DNA of 35,987 bases, taken from Parafrankia soli (lineage in GTDB: Bacteria; Actinomycetota; Actinomycetes; Frankiales; Frankiaceae). A program made the translations under genes and the position numbers. The stretch spans positions 30,453-66,439 of the forward strand of contig NZ_MAXA01000202.1 in the NCBI RefSeq assembly GCF_001854695.1, given 5' to 3'. Every line of letters begins with the position of its first letter. Positions within the stretch are counted from its first letter, which is position 1. This document shows, piece after piece, positions 10,144-18,362 of the stretch. The notes below the pieces were generated by a model. That model had not been told where the DNA came from and searched no databases. It saw only the letters and a program-made list of their open reading frames with translations.

Positions 10144-10763
10144 CCACGTCCACGGCCAACGGCCGGTCCACGACGACGGCGAACGGGCACGGTGACATCG
10201 GCACGGTGCTGGCGGTGCTGCGCCAGGAGGCGCTGGAGGTCGGCGCGCGCGGCGCGCGGCCGGTCAGCCGGGTGCGGGTGACCGTCGGCGACGTCTCCCT
10301 GGAGGTCGACTGGGCCGGGCCGGGCGGGACCACCGGCTCCGACGGTCCCGGTCAACACAGCACGCCCCCGCAGGCCAACGGCTCCGGCGGTCTCGGCTCA
10401 GTCAGCGCCGCGCCCAGCGACACCAACGGTTCCGCCGCGTCGGGCGCTGACGCCGGTGTTGGTGCCGCGGCACCGGCCGGTCCGGCGGACGACGACGCAC
10501 TCGCGTTCGTCATCCCTGCACACACCGTCGGCGTCTTCTACCACGCGCCCGAGCCGGGCGCGGACCCGTTCGTCCGCCCCGGGGACACCGTCGTCGCCGG
10601 CCAGCAGGTCGGGATCATCGAGGCGATGAAGCTTATGATCCCGGTCGAGGCGGAGCGCGGTGGGCGGGTCCGGGAGATCCTGGTCGCCGACACCACCCCG
10701 GTGGAGTACGGCGAACCGCTGCTCACCCTCGACGTCGCCACGTCCACCGGCGGGACCTCGTGA
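10140..10763 (+). CDS. accB: Biotin carboxyl carrier protein
   Basis: Predicted 207 residues. The N-terminal helical part ([15 protein letters not shown]) and a short beta segment are like AccB. A long Gly/Ser/Ala linker (about 60-120) precedes a biotinyl domain with the EAMKLM motif. Lys164 is the biotin attachment site, and the fold ends [21 protein letters not shown]. It carries carboxybiotin between the carboxylase AccC and the carboxyltransferase AccDA. The start ATG at 10140 overlaps the accDA stop, and the end overlaps the accC GTG start (GTGA). The extended linker is longer than in many AccB proteins but is common in high-GC species. Confidence 0.95.
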   Translation: MTTSTANGRSTTTANGHGDIGTVLAVLRQEALEVGARGARPVSRVRVTVGDVSLEVDWAGPGGTTGSDGPGQHSTPPQANGSGGLGSVSAAPSDTNGSAASGADAGVGAAAPAGPADDDALAFVIPAHTVGVFYHAPEPGADPFVRPGDTVVAGQQVGIIEAMKLMIPVEAERGGRVREILVADTTPVEYGEPLLTLDVATSTGGTS

Positions 10764-12106
10764 TCAAGAAGGTCCTGATCGCGAACCGCGGGGAGATCGC
10801 GCTGCGGGTCGCGCGCACCTGCCGCGAGCTGGGCATCGCCACCGTGGCCGCCCACTCGTCGGCGGACCGGGACTCCGCCGTCGTCTCCTTCGCCGACGAG
10901 TCCGTCCAGATCGGCCCGGGGCCGTCCCGGGACAGCTACCTCAACATCCCGGCGGTCGTCGAGGCCGCCCGTATCCGCGGCGCCGACGCCGTCCACCCCG
11001 GGTACGGGTTCCTCTCCGAGAATCCCGACTTCGCCGAGATCTGCGCGGCCGAGGGCCTGACGTTCATCGGCCCGCCGGCCGAGGTGATGGCCCGCCTCGG
11101 TGACAAGGCCGTCGCCCGTCGGATCATGTCCGAGGCCGGGCTGCCCCTGCTGCCCGGCAGCCGGGACACCCCCGACCACCCCGAACAGGCCGCGCAGGTG
11201 GCGGCCGAGATCGGCTACCCGGTCATCATCAAGGCGGCGGCCGGCGGCGGCGGGCGCGGGATGAGCGTCGTGCACGATCCGGACGGCTTCGAGCGCGCCT
11301 ACCGGCACACCCGCTCCACCGCCCAGGCGGTGTTCGGGGACGGCCGCCTGTACGTCGAGCGTTACCTGGCCTCGGCGCGGCACGTCGAGGTCCAGGTGCT
11401 CGCCGATGCGCACGGCGCGGCCGTCCACCTGGGCGCCCGGGACTGCTCGCTGCAGCGCCGGCACCAGAAGCTGGTCGAGGAGACCCCGGCGCCGGCCCTG
11501 CCGGCCGAGATCGTCGAGCCGCTGTGCGCGGCGGCCGTGCGCGGCACCCTGGCCAGCGGGTATGTCGGCGCGGGCACCTTCGAGTTCCTCGTGGACGGCG
11601 AGGGCCGGTTCTACTTCATGGAGGTCAACTGCCGGCTGCAGGTGGAGCACCCGGTCACCGAGATGGTCACCGGGCTCGACCTGGTCGCCGAGCAGATCCG
11701 GATCGCCGCGGGCGAGCCGCTGGGCTACGGCCAGGACGACGTCGACCCGCGCGGGGTGTCGATCGAGTGCCGGATCAACGCCGAGGACCCGCGTCGCGAC
11801 TTCGCCCCCGCGCCGGGTTCGCTCACCGAGTTCACCGTCCCGGCCGGCCCGTTCGTCCGCGTCGACACGCACGCCGCCCCCGGGTACCGCATCCCGGCCT
11901 ACTACGACTCGTTGGTGGCGAAGGTGGTCGTCTGGGCCCCTGACCGCCCGCGGGCCCTGGCCCGGATGCGCCGTGCACTCGACGAACTGCACGCTGACGG
12001 TCCCGGTGTCGTCACCACCACGGGCTTCCTGCGCGAGCTGCTCGACCACCCCCGCTTCGTCGCCGCCGAACACGACACCGTCCTGATCGAGTCCCTGACC
12101 CGCTGA
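10760..12106 (+). CDS. accC: Biotin carboxylase
   Basis: Predicted 448 residues, the full usual length. It starts [18 protein letters not shown] from GTG at 10760, overlapping the accB stop. ATP-grasp features are IIKAAAGGGGRGMSVV near residue 155, the RHVEVQVLAD strand, DCSLQRRHQKLVEE, and FMEVNCRLQVEHPVTEM near 290 (most homologues have NTR where this has NCR). The C-terminal biotin-carboxylase domain is complete. It carboxylates biotin on AccB using ATP and bicarbonate. It is the last gene of the coupled operon. No long acyl-CoA carboxylase fusion is present, so this looks like a dissociated bacterial-type ACC. Confidence 0.95.
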   Translation: MIKKVLIANRGEIALRVARTCRELGIATVAAHSSADRDSAVVSFADESVQIGPGPSRDSYLNIPAVVEAARIRGADAVHPGYGFLSENPDFAEICAAEGLTFIGPPAEVMARLGDKAVARRIMSEAGLPLLPGSRDTPDHPEQAAQVAAEIGYPVIIKAAAGGGGRGMSVVHDPDGFERAYRHTRSTAQAVFGDGRLYVERYLASARHVEVQVLADAHGAAVHLGARDCSLQRRHQKLVEETPAPALPAEIVEPLCAAAVRGTLASGYVGAGTFEFLVDGEGRFYFMEVNCRLQVEHPVTEMVTGLDLVAEQIRIAAGEPLGYGQDDVDPRGVSIECRINAEDPRRDFAPAPGSLTEFTVPAGPFVRVDTHAAPGYRIPAYYDSLVAKVVVWAPDRPRALARMRRALDELHADGPGVVTTTGFLRELLDHPRFVAAEHDTVLIESLTR

Positions 12107-12406
12107 CCAGAGAACCGACACCGGCGCAGGGGCCCGGATGCCGGGGTGGCCTGCCCAGGCACCCGGGGCAGGGGCGAGCCAAGCCGGGGCTGGCCCGGGC
12201 CGGGGAGCCCGCCTCCCCTACTCCTTCTCGCTCTCTCACCCTTCTCGCCGTTTGATGTGAGGCACGGCCACAGACAACGGTCCGTCGGCCCGGTGTGGTG
12301 CGGGAGCCGCGAGCGGGAGGTCGGACAGAGTCCCCCCGTCGCCGTCCTGCCGGTCGCGCGCCCGTGATCCCGAACGCGAGGCCGGACCGGGGCTCTGGAG
12401 CTGGGT
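12107..12406. other. Convergent intergenic region with weak hairpins
   Basis: No gene recognised. It lies between the ends of accC (+) and the oxidoreductase gene (-). A 7-bp stem with 9-nt loop (12150-12172) is the best terminator candidate for the accC side, without a T-run. GGAGCT/AGCTCC (12397-12416) spans the stop codon of the - strand gene. A pyrimidine-rich stretch lies near 12213-12250. Confidence 0.5.
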
Positions 12407-13363
12407 TCAGAGCTCCGGGGTGAGGGTGGCCAGGAACTCCGTCGTCCGGCGCCGGGAGGCAGCGCGGGCGGCGGGGTCGGTGCCGAGCGGGATGGGCCGG
12501 GCCACGAAGTCGGTGACGCCCGCGTCCCGGTAGGCGCGCAGCCGGTCGAGGATGGCGGCCTCGTCCCCGGCGGCCATCACGTCGCCCACGCCGCGGGCGT
12601 CGCCGCGCTCGAGCAGCCGCAGGTAGTTCGGTGAGGTCTCGGCGTGACCGAGGGTCTGCTCGGCCAGCTCGCGCGCGGCGTCGACCTCGCTGTTCGGGCA
12701 CAGTGCCACGGGAACACCGGCGACGACCCGGGGAGCCGGGCGGCCGGCGTCGACCGCGGCCTTCGTGATCCGCGGGACCACGTGGTCACCGACCGCGCGC
12801 TCGTCCGCCATCCACAGGACCGTTCCGGTGGCGTTCGCGCCGGCGATGCCCAGCATCACCGGCCCGAGCGCGGCCAGCAGGATCGCGGGCGGGGCGCCGT
12901 CGGTGACGTCGAGCGGGCTGTGGACCCGGTAGGTGTCGTTCTCGACGTCGATCCGATTCTGGCCGGCGAACGCCGCGTTCAGCACCTCGAGGTAGTCCCG
13001 CGTGAGGTGCGCCGGGCGCTCGTAGCGCAGGCCGAACTGCTCCTCGACGATCCAGTGGTGCGACGGCCCGACCCCCAGCGCGAGGCGCCCGCCGCAGATC
13101 GCCTGCGTGGACAGCGCCTGCTGCGCCGTCGCCACCGGGTGCCGTGTCTGGAGCGGGACGACCGCCGTGCCCAGCTCGATCCGCTCGGTCGCCTGCCCCA
13201 TCAGAGCGACGACGGTGAGCGCGTCGAAGGCGCCGGGCACCTGCGGAATCCACATTGAGGTGAAGCCCAGGCTCTCGGCCGCCCTCGCGTCCGCGACGAA
13301 GCCAGCCACCCGCTCCCGGGCCGCCCGGTCCCTGTCCGAGCCGATCATCAGACCGATGCGCAT
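12407..13363 (-). CDS. F420-dependent LLM-class oxidoreductase
   Basis: Predicted 318 residues, luciferase-like TIM barrel. Recognisable parts are MRIGLMIGSDRDRAA, LGFTSMWIPQVPGAFDALT, TERIELGTAVVPLQTRHP (strand with the non-prolyl cis peptide zone) and RLALGVGPSHHWIVEEQFG, the typical GxGPSH pocket. This is close to the actinobacterial F420 families of about 300-320 residues. Coenzyme use is inferred from family. It follows the ABC transporter genes on the same strand after 107 bp, so it may be the last gene of that operon and act on the imported compound. The ATG at 13363 has a weak AGGGG site upstream. The substrate is unknown. Confidence 0.85.
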   Translation of the reverse strand: MRIGLMIGSDRDRAARERVAGFVADARAAESLGFTSMWIPQVPGAFDALTVVALMGQATERIELGTAVVPLQTRHPVATAQQALSTQAICGGRLALGVGPSHHWIVEEQFGLRYERPAHLTRDYLEVLNAAFAGQNRIDVENDTYRVHSPLDVTDGAPPAILLAALGPVMLGIAGANATGTVLWMADERAVGDHVVPRITKAAVDAGRPAPRVVAGVPVALCPNSEVDAARELAEQTLGHAETSPNYLRLLERGDARGVGDVMAAGDEAAILDRLRAYRDAGVTDFVARPIPLGTDPAARAASRRRTTEFLATLTPEL

Positions 13364-13470
13364 GCGTGAGATCCCCTGTGCCGTCGTACCTGCGGTGAGC
13401 GGGTTCCGTGCCGGACCTCACCCGCGGAACAGCATCGAACGATACCCAGCCGGATCGGTGTCAGCGGGCC

Positions 13471-14364
13471 TTACTTGAGGCCGGAACGGACGAAGGCGCC
13501 GACGACGTGCCGCTGCAGGAGCAGGTAGATCCCGAAGATGGGCAGGCAGGCGAGGCCGGAGCCCGCCATCAATCCACCCCAGTCGGGGCCTTCCACGCCG
13601 ACGAACAGGCCGCGCAGGCCGAGCTGGACGACCGAGTCGGCGCGCTGGAGCACCAGCGCCGGCCAGAAGTAGTCGTTCCAGGCGTTGATGAACAGCACGA
13701 TGCTGAGCGCGGCCAGCGGGGCGCGCAGGTTGGGCACGACGACCGTCCACAGGATCGACCAGGACGACCGCCCGTCCATGCGGGCGGCGTCGAGCAGGTC
13801 GCGGGGGAAGCTGGCCATGTGCTGGCGCAGCAGGAGCACGCCGAGCGCGGAGGCGAGGTTCGGGACGATCACGCCGGCGAGCGTGTTCAGCAGGCCCAGA
13901 CGGTACAGCAGGGTGTAGTTCGGCAGCATCGTCACCTGGAACGGCACCAGCCACGTCCCGACGAACGCCAGGTAGAGCAGGGTCTGACCGCGGAAGCGCC
14001 AGGCGGTGAACGCGTAGGCCGCCAGCAGGCCGACGAGGAGCTGGCCGACGGAGATCAGCGCGGCCACGGCGAACGTGTTGAGGATCAGCCGGCCGATCGG
14101 GATGACGTCCCAGACGTGTGTGTAGTTGCCGACGGAGAGCGGCCACGGGAACAGGGAGACGTTGTAGACCTCCTCCGGCCGGCGCAGCGAGGTGGCGTAC
14201 ATCCAGTAGATCGGGAAGATACAGGCGAGGCTCAGCGCGGCGAGGACACCGTGGCCGACGGCGGTGCGCAGCCACACCCGCGCGCCGGTCTCGCCGGCGA
14301 GGTCCGCGACGGCGGACGGTTCCCCGCGTGCCGGTGCCGGCGCGGTCGTTTCGGCCACCGCCAT
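13471..14364 (-). CDS. ABC sugar permease, MalG/UgpE type
   Basis: Predicted 297 residues, inner-membrane subunit with six expected transmembrane segments (for example LAALSLACIFPIYWMYATSL near 35-55 and LILNTFAVAALISVGQLLVG near 92-111). The EAA loop that contacts the ATPase is visible as LLDAARMDGRSSW, continuing to VVVPNLRAP, near 190-215. The C-terminus QRHVVGAFVRSGLK is typical of the CUT1 family. It pairs with the permease encoded just upstream. ATG at 14364 is preceded by AAGGGGG. Carbohydrate or glycerol-phosphate-like substrates are usual for the family; the substrate here cannot be told. Confidence 0.93.
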   Translation of the reverse strand: MAVAETTAPAPARGEPSAVADLAGETGARVWLRTAVGHGVLAALSLACIFPIYWMYATSLRRPEEVYNVSLFPWPLSVGNYTHVWDVIPIGRLILNTFAVAALISVGQLLVGLLAAYAFTAWRFRGQTLLYLAFVGTWLVPFQVTMLPNYTLLYRLGLLNTLAGVIVPNLASALGVLLLRQHMASFPRDLLDAARMDGRSSWSILWTVVVPNLRAPLAALSIVLFINAWNDYFWPALVLQRADSVVQLGLRGLFVGVEGPDWGGLMAGSGLACLPIFGIYLLLQRHVVGAFVRSGLK

Positions 14365-14387
14365 GGCGAGCCCCCTTCAGTGATCGT

Positions 14388-14428
14388 GCCGGCCGTCAGC
14401 CGCCTGTCACGCCTCGCCTACGGCCGGC
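14388..14428. repeat. Intercistronic inverted repeat between permease genes
   Basis: A 9-bp perfect stem (14388-14396 with 14420-14428) and 23-nt loop lie between the two permease genes of the - strand operon. It may slow decay of the upstream message or reduce downstream expression. No T-run follows, so it is unlikely to be a full terminator. Confidence 0.5.
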
Positions 14429-14433
14429 GGGCG

Positions 14434-15393
14434 TCAGTTGTCGTGGAAGGTCAGTCGGTCGGAGAGGCGGACGAGCCCGGTGGCGACCACCCCGAACGCG
14501 ACGAAGAACAGCAGTCCGGCGCTGGCCGCGAAGCCGGCGTCGAAGTTCTGGAAGCCCCACTCCCAGAGCAGGTAGTAGACGTTCGTCGTGGCGGAGTCCG
14601 GGCCGCCCTGGGTGAGGGTGTCGATCAGCGGGAACGTGAGCTGGCCGGACATCAGCACGGTCATCAGCGCAAGGAACACCAGCGTCGGGGAGAGCAGCGG
14701 CAGGGTGATCCACCGGGTGGTCTGCCAGCGCGAGGCCCGGTCGAGCATCGCCGCCGCCGTGTACTCGTCGTCGATGCCCGCCAGGCCGGCGCTGACGACG
14801 AGGACGGCGAAGCCGAGCAGGTGCCACCCGGTGATCACGACGATGGCGATCTGCGCCGGCCCCGGCTCGTGGATCCAGTTGATCGGATGTCCGATCAGCC
14901 GGTCCACCGCGCCGCTGGTCGGGTCGAGCATCCACTGCCACACCGCGGCGCCCGCCACCGGCGGGACCAGGACCGGCGCGAAGATCATGGCCCGGTAGAC
15001 GGCGCGGCCGCGGCCGCGGATGGCGGACGTCCACAGGGCGACGACGGTCGGCAGCGCGACGGTGAACAGCAGCAGCGCCAGCGTCATCGCCGCGGTGAGC
15101 CACAGGGCGTGCCACAGATCGGGCAGCTCGAGCAGCCGGCGGTAGTTGTCCAGCCCGACGGGTTCCTTCGGCGTGGTCGGCAGGAGGTTCCAGGAGAAGA
15201 ACGACAGGTTGACCGCGGCGGCGAGCGGCCGGTACGTCCACACCGCCAGGCAGCCGATCGCGGGCAGCAGGAACAGGTACGGCGGCAGCGCCCGCAGCAG
15301 CCGCCGGGCCGGCGACGGCCGCGCCGCCGCGACCGGTACGACCGTCGCCGACGGCCGGGGCAGCGCGTCGATCTCGACGAAGGCTCCGGTCAT
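14434..15393 (-). CDS. ABC sugar permease, MalF/UgpA type
   Basis: Predicted 319 residues. After a short cytoplasmic tail the first membrane segment is ALPPYLFLLPAIGCLAVWTY; about five more follow. The EAA loop appears as YTAAAMLDRASRW, continuing to ITLPLLSPT, near 228-252. The TQGGPDSATTNVYYLLWEWGF segment is characteristic of MalF/UgpA permeases of CUT1 importers. An in-frame GTG lies one codon upstream (15396), but the GGAGG site 7 nt before ATG at 15393 favours the ATG. The gene follows the binding-protein gene after a hairpin-containing gap of 135 bp. Confidence 0.92.
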   Translation of the reverse strand: MTGAFVEIDALPRPSATVVPVAAARPSPARRLLRALPPYLFLLPAIGCLAVWTYRPLAAAVNLSFFSWNLLPTTPKEPVGLDNYRRLLELPDLWHALWLTAAMTLALLLFTVALPTVVALWTSAIRGRGRAVYRAMIFAPVLVPPVAGAAVWQWMLDPTSGAVDRLIGHPINWIHEPGPAQIAIVVITGWHLLGFAVLVVSAGLAGIDDEYTAAAMLDRASRWQTTRWITLPLLSPTLVFLALMTVLMSGQLTFPLIDTLTQGGPDSATTNVYYLLWEWGFQNFDAGFAASAGLLFFVAFGVVATGLVRLSDRLTFHDN

Positions 15394-15453
15394 CACCCTT
15401 CCTCCAGCTCGCTACGGCAGTTCAGTTCGATACGGCAGGTCGGTGCGGACGGC

Positions 15454-15492
15454 GTCCCGCCCGCCGCGCGGGACCGGCACGGCGGGCGGGAC
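15454..15492. terminator. Strong hairpin after binding-protein gene
   Basis: A perfect 13-bp GC stem (15454-15466 with 15480-15492), 13-nt loop, lies just downstream of the binding-protein stop on the - strand. Between a binding-protein gene and its permeases such hairpins usually stabilise the upstream message or partly terminate, so more binding protein than membrane protein is made. The role here is inferred. Confidence 0.6.
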
Positions 15493-15499
15493 GGGCACA

Positions 15500-15526
15500 C
15501 AGGTGGAACAGGCGGAACAGGCGGAC
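15500..15526. repeat. Three 9-bp tandem repeats
   Basis: Units CAGGTGGAA, CAGGCGGAA and CAGGCGGAC follow each other immediately after (3' of) the stop codon of the binding-protein gene on the - strand. Probably slippage-derived; no function assigned. Confidence 0.7.
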
Positions 15527-15528
15527 GG

Positions 15529-16923
15529 TCAGGACCGGGGCAGCAGCTTCGCGGCCTGGTTCTGGGCGTCGGTGAGCGTCTTCTGCGGGTCGGCGCCGCT
15601 GTAGACGACGCTCTCGACCGCCTCGAGCATCCCGGTGCGGATCTGGACGTAGTTGTTGCCCGGGAAGGACACCCACGGCTTCAGCTTCGCGAGCTGGTCG
15701 ACGTTCGGCTGGACCAGCGGGTTCTCCGCGGCCCAGGTCTTCAGCCCGTTCGGGTCGTCGAGCAGCCCGGTGCGCAGCGGCAGGTAGCCGATCTTGCTGG
15801 TGATCTGCGTGTAGGCCGCGTCGCTGGTCAGGTAGGTGATCAGCTCCCAGGCGGCCCGCTGCTTCGCGGCGTCCTTGGCGAACATGAACAGCGCCGCCCC
15901 GGAGTTCGTCGGCACGACCGGCTTGCCGGTGAAGCTCGGCATGACGGTGGCGCGCAGCGTCCACGGCGGCTTGGCGCCGCCGGCGCCCTTGATGAAGGTG
16001 CCCTGCGCCGCGCTGGTCTCGACGATCATGCCGATCTCACCGCGGGCGAACGCCGGGTAGGCCTGGTCCTGCGACAGCTTCGGGCTGGCGCCGGAGTTGA
16101 CCAGGTCCTGCGCCATCTCGACCGCCTGCACCGCGGGCGCCTCGGCGAAGGTGAGCTTGGTGCGGTCCTCGGAGATCACCGAGCCGCCGTTGGAGGCCAC
16201 CACCGCCTGGTAGCACCAGTCACCGGAGACCTTGGTGAAGCAGTCGATGTAACCGCCGTTCTTGCCGGTCTTCGCCTTGATGGCCAGCGCGGCGGTCTTG
16301 AACTCGTCCCAGGTCGTCGGCGGCTTCTCCGGGTCGAGGCCGGCCTGGGTGAACAGGTCGGCGTTGTAGTAGAGCACCGGGGTGGAGAAGACGAACGGCA
16401 CACCGTAGGTCTTGCCGTCGACGTCGCCGAGGGTGCGCGCCGTCGGCGCGAACGGGTGGGTGCCGGCGAAGTTCTCCTGGACGGCGTCGCGCCCGACGAT
16501 GTCGTCGAGCGGCTTCGCGCCGAGCGCGGTCGCGGTGTAGCCGAGGTCGCCGAAGGTGAGCTGGGCGACGTCGGGGGCGTTGCCGGTGGCGATCTGGGCC
16601 TGGATGCTGGCGGTCGACGCCGAGCCGTAGCCCTTCAGGGTGGAGGTCTGCGGCTTCTGCGCGGTGACCGAGATGTTCGGGTGGGCCTTCTCGAAGTCGG
16701 CGATCAGGCCGTTGAAGGTGTCCGTCCACGGGCCGGGCTGGGCGAGGTTGTAGCTCTCGAAGACGATCGAGACCTTCTGATCCGGCCCGAGCTCGGGCAC
16801 GACCCCGGCGGTGGACGTTCCGCCCGCGTCGGCGTCGTCGTCGGATCCGCAGGCGGCGAGGGTGAGGGCGAGCGCGGCAGCGCAGGCGGCCGCCACGCCC
16901 CGGGCAAAGCGCCGTCGTTTCAC
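15529..16923 (-). CDS. ABC sugar-binding lipoprotein
   Basis: Predicted 464 residues, an extracytoplasmic family-1 binding protein (UgpB/MalE type). The twin-Arg-like start MKRRRFARG, hydrophobic segment and lipobox LAACG show export and lipid anchoring. The mature part has VSIVFESYNLAQPG, FEKAHPNISVTAQ, IATGNAPDVAQLTFGD, YGVPFVFSTPVLYYNADLF and PPTTWDEFKTAA, all typical of the family. Two Cys about ten apart (DCFTKVSGDWC) could form a disulfide. GTG at 16923 is chosen because AAAGGAG lies 7 nt upstream; it overlaps the ATPase stop (GTGA). It delivers an unknown carbohydrate-like ligand to the two permeases. Confidence 0.93.
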   Translation of the reverse strand: MKRRRFARGVAAACAAALALTLAACGSDDDADAGGTSTAGVVPELGPDQKVSIVFESYNLAQPGPWTDTFNGLIADFEKAHPNISVTAQKPQTSTLKGYGSASTASIQAQIATGNAPDVAQLTFGDLGYTATALGAKPLDDIVGRDAVQENFAGTHPFAPTARTLGDVDGKTYGVPFVFSTPVLYYNADLFTQAGLDPEKPPTTWDEFKTAALAIKAKTGKNGGYIDCFTKVSGDWCYQAVVASNGGSVISEDRTKLTFAEAPAVQAVEMAQDLVNSGASPKLSQDQAYPAFARGEIGMIVETSAAQGTFIKGAGGAKPPWTLRATVMPSFTGKPVVPTNSGAALFMFAKDAAKQRAAWELITYLTSDAAYTQITSKIGYLPLRTGLLDDPNGLKTWAAENPLVQPNVDQLAKLKPWVSFPGNNYVQIRTGMLEAVESVVYSGADPQKTLTDAQNQAAKLLPRS

Positions 16924-18116
16924 GTCGAGCTCCTTTGATGAGTGGTCACGCCGTCGTGGAGTGCCGCGGCCGGCTCGTGGTCGGCCGACTGGCGGTCGGC
17001 CAGCGGGCGGTCGGCCAGCGGGCGCCAGGCGAGCCGCCGGCCACTGTGCCGGTCGAACAGGTGGATGTGGTCGCGCGCCGTGGTGAGCGCGACGGGCTGG
17101 CCGGCGGCCAGCCCGAGGGGGCGGGCGCCCCGGAAGTGCACGAGGGCGCCGCCGACCGCGCACTGCGCGGACTCCTCGGCGCCGAGGTTCTCCACCGCCC
17201 GCACGACACCGCGCAGCCGCGGCATCCCGCCCGGGCCCGCCGGGCCCTCGGCGGCCATCAGGTGGAGGTGTTCGGGCCGGATCCCGAGGATCACGTCGCG
17301 GGCCTCGACGTCCTCGCCGGGCCACAGGTCGACCTCGACGTCGTCGGCGAGCACCCGCACCCGGCCGTCGTGGCACTCCACCCGGGCGGGCAGCAGGTTC
17401 ATCGGCGGGGAGCCGAGGAAGCCGGCGACGAACACCGAGGCCGGGGTGTCGTAGACCTCGGTCGGCGTGCCGAGCTGCTCGAGGCGCCCGTCGTCGAGCA
17501 TCGCGATCCGGGTCGCGAGGCTGAGCGCCTCGACCTGGTCGTGGGTGACGTAGAGGACGGTGCTGCCGAGGGTCTCGTGCAGCATCCGGAACTGGGCCCG
17601 GGTCGCCTGGCGCAGCTTGGCGTCCAGGTTCGACAGCGGCTCGTCCATCAGGAACGCCCGCGGGTCGCGGATGATCGCCCGGCCGACGGCGACCCGCTGG
17701 CGCTGGCCGCCGGAGAGCTCCCGCGGCCGGCGGTCGAGCAGCGGGCCGAGCTCGAGCAGCGCGGCGACCTCCTCGACCCGGCGGCGGACCTCGGCGCGGG
17801 GCGTGCGGGCCGCGCGCAGCGGGAAGCCGATGTTGCGGGCCACGGTCAGGTGCGGGTACAGGGCGTAGCTCTGGAAGACCATCGCCAGGTCGCGCCGGGC
17901 GGGCGGGGCGTGGGTGATGTCCCGGCCGTCGAGCAGCACCCGGCCGCCGGACGGCGTGATCAGGCCGGCGACGAGCCGCAGCAGGGTGGACTTCCCGCAG
18001 CCGCTCGGGCCGAGCAGCACCAGGAACTCGCCGTCGGCGATGTCGAGGCTGACGCCGTCCACGGCGACGACGTCGCCGTATCTCTTCGTCAGCCCGTCGA
18101 GCTCGATCCTGCCCAC
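16920..18116 (-). CDS. ABC importer ATPase, MalK/UgpC type
   Basis: Predicted 398 residues. Walker A GPSGCGKST, signature LSGGQRQRVAVGRA, Walker B AFLMDEPLSNLDAKL and the switch His in TVLYVTHDQVEA are all intact. The C-terminal OB-like regulatory domain (ILGIRPEHLHLM) is present, as in CUT1 ATPases. The tail carries a short repeat (PLADRPLADRQSADHEP). GTG at 18116 is preferred over an upstream ATG because the conserved protein begins MGRIELDGLTKRYGD and GGGGAGGAG lies 6 nt upstream. It is the first gene of the operon, which is less usual than having the binding protein first. It energises the transporter at the inner membrane face. Confidence 0.93.
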   Translation of the reverse strand: MGRIELDGLTKRYGDVVAVDGVSLDIADGEFLVLLGPSGCGKSTLLRLVAGLITPSGGRVLLDGRDITHAPPARRDLAMVFQSYALYPHLTVARNIGFPLRAARTPRAEVRRRVEEVAALLELGPLLDRRPRELSGGQRQRVAVGRAIIRDPRAFLMDEPLSNLDAKLRQATRAQFRMLHETLGSTVLYVTHDQVEALSLATRIAMLDDGRLEQLGTPTEVYDTPASVFVAGFLGSPPMNLLPARVECHDGRVRVLADDVEVDLWPGEDVEARDVILGIRPEHLHLMAAEGPAGPGGMPRLRGVVRAVENLGAEESAQCAVGGALVHFRGARPLGLAAGQPVALTTARDHIHLFDRHSGRRLAWRPLADRPLADRQSADHEPAAALHDGVTTHQRSST

Positions 18117-18362
18117 GGTGGTGGCTCCTCCCCGACACAGCACTGACGTTCCGCCGTCCACACGCCTGGGACGGGCCGTCCCGGCAGCGTTTGTGCCGGC
18201 CGTCCTCCCTGGTCAGACCCCTTGTCCGGCGGCTGAAGAATATGAGCGGAACGAGTTTTCAGGGAAGGCCCATTGCACATTCGGATGAACCGATTGGCGA
18301 CATGGATTACCAGCCACACAAAACGACCGCTGGAATAGCGGTGGAAATCCTCGGGGTGTATT
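18117..18362. other. Promoter-bearing gap before ABC operon
   Basis: No gene seen. This stretch is clearly more AT-rich than its flanks (about 18235-18360). It must hold the promoter of the leftward ABC operon, but I could not settle on one -35/-10 pair. It also holds the terminator of the reductase gene at its right end. Confidence 0.5.
18326..18342 (-). terminator. Terminator of the reductase gene
   Basis: On the - strand ACCGCT-ATTCC-AGCGGT is followed by CGTTTTGTG, a 6-bp stem with a short T-run about 20 nt past the stop codon of the leftward reductase gene. It fits an intrinsic terminator, though the stem is short. Confidence 0.55.

Noticed and set aside
13408-16938. An 1176-codon + strand frame over the ABC genes
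   Set aside because: Shadow of the permease and binding-protein genes. Rich in Gln/Arg/Gly/Asp without any family pattern; the sense frames carry full motifs.
16920-18161. Earlier ATG (18161) for the ABC ATPase
   Set aside because: The extra 15 residues are not conserved in type, and a GGGGAGGAG site points to the GTG at 18116.
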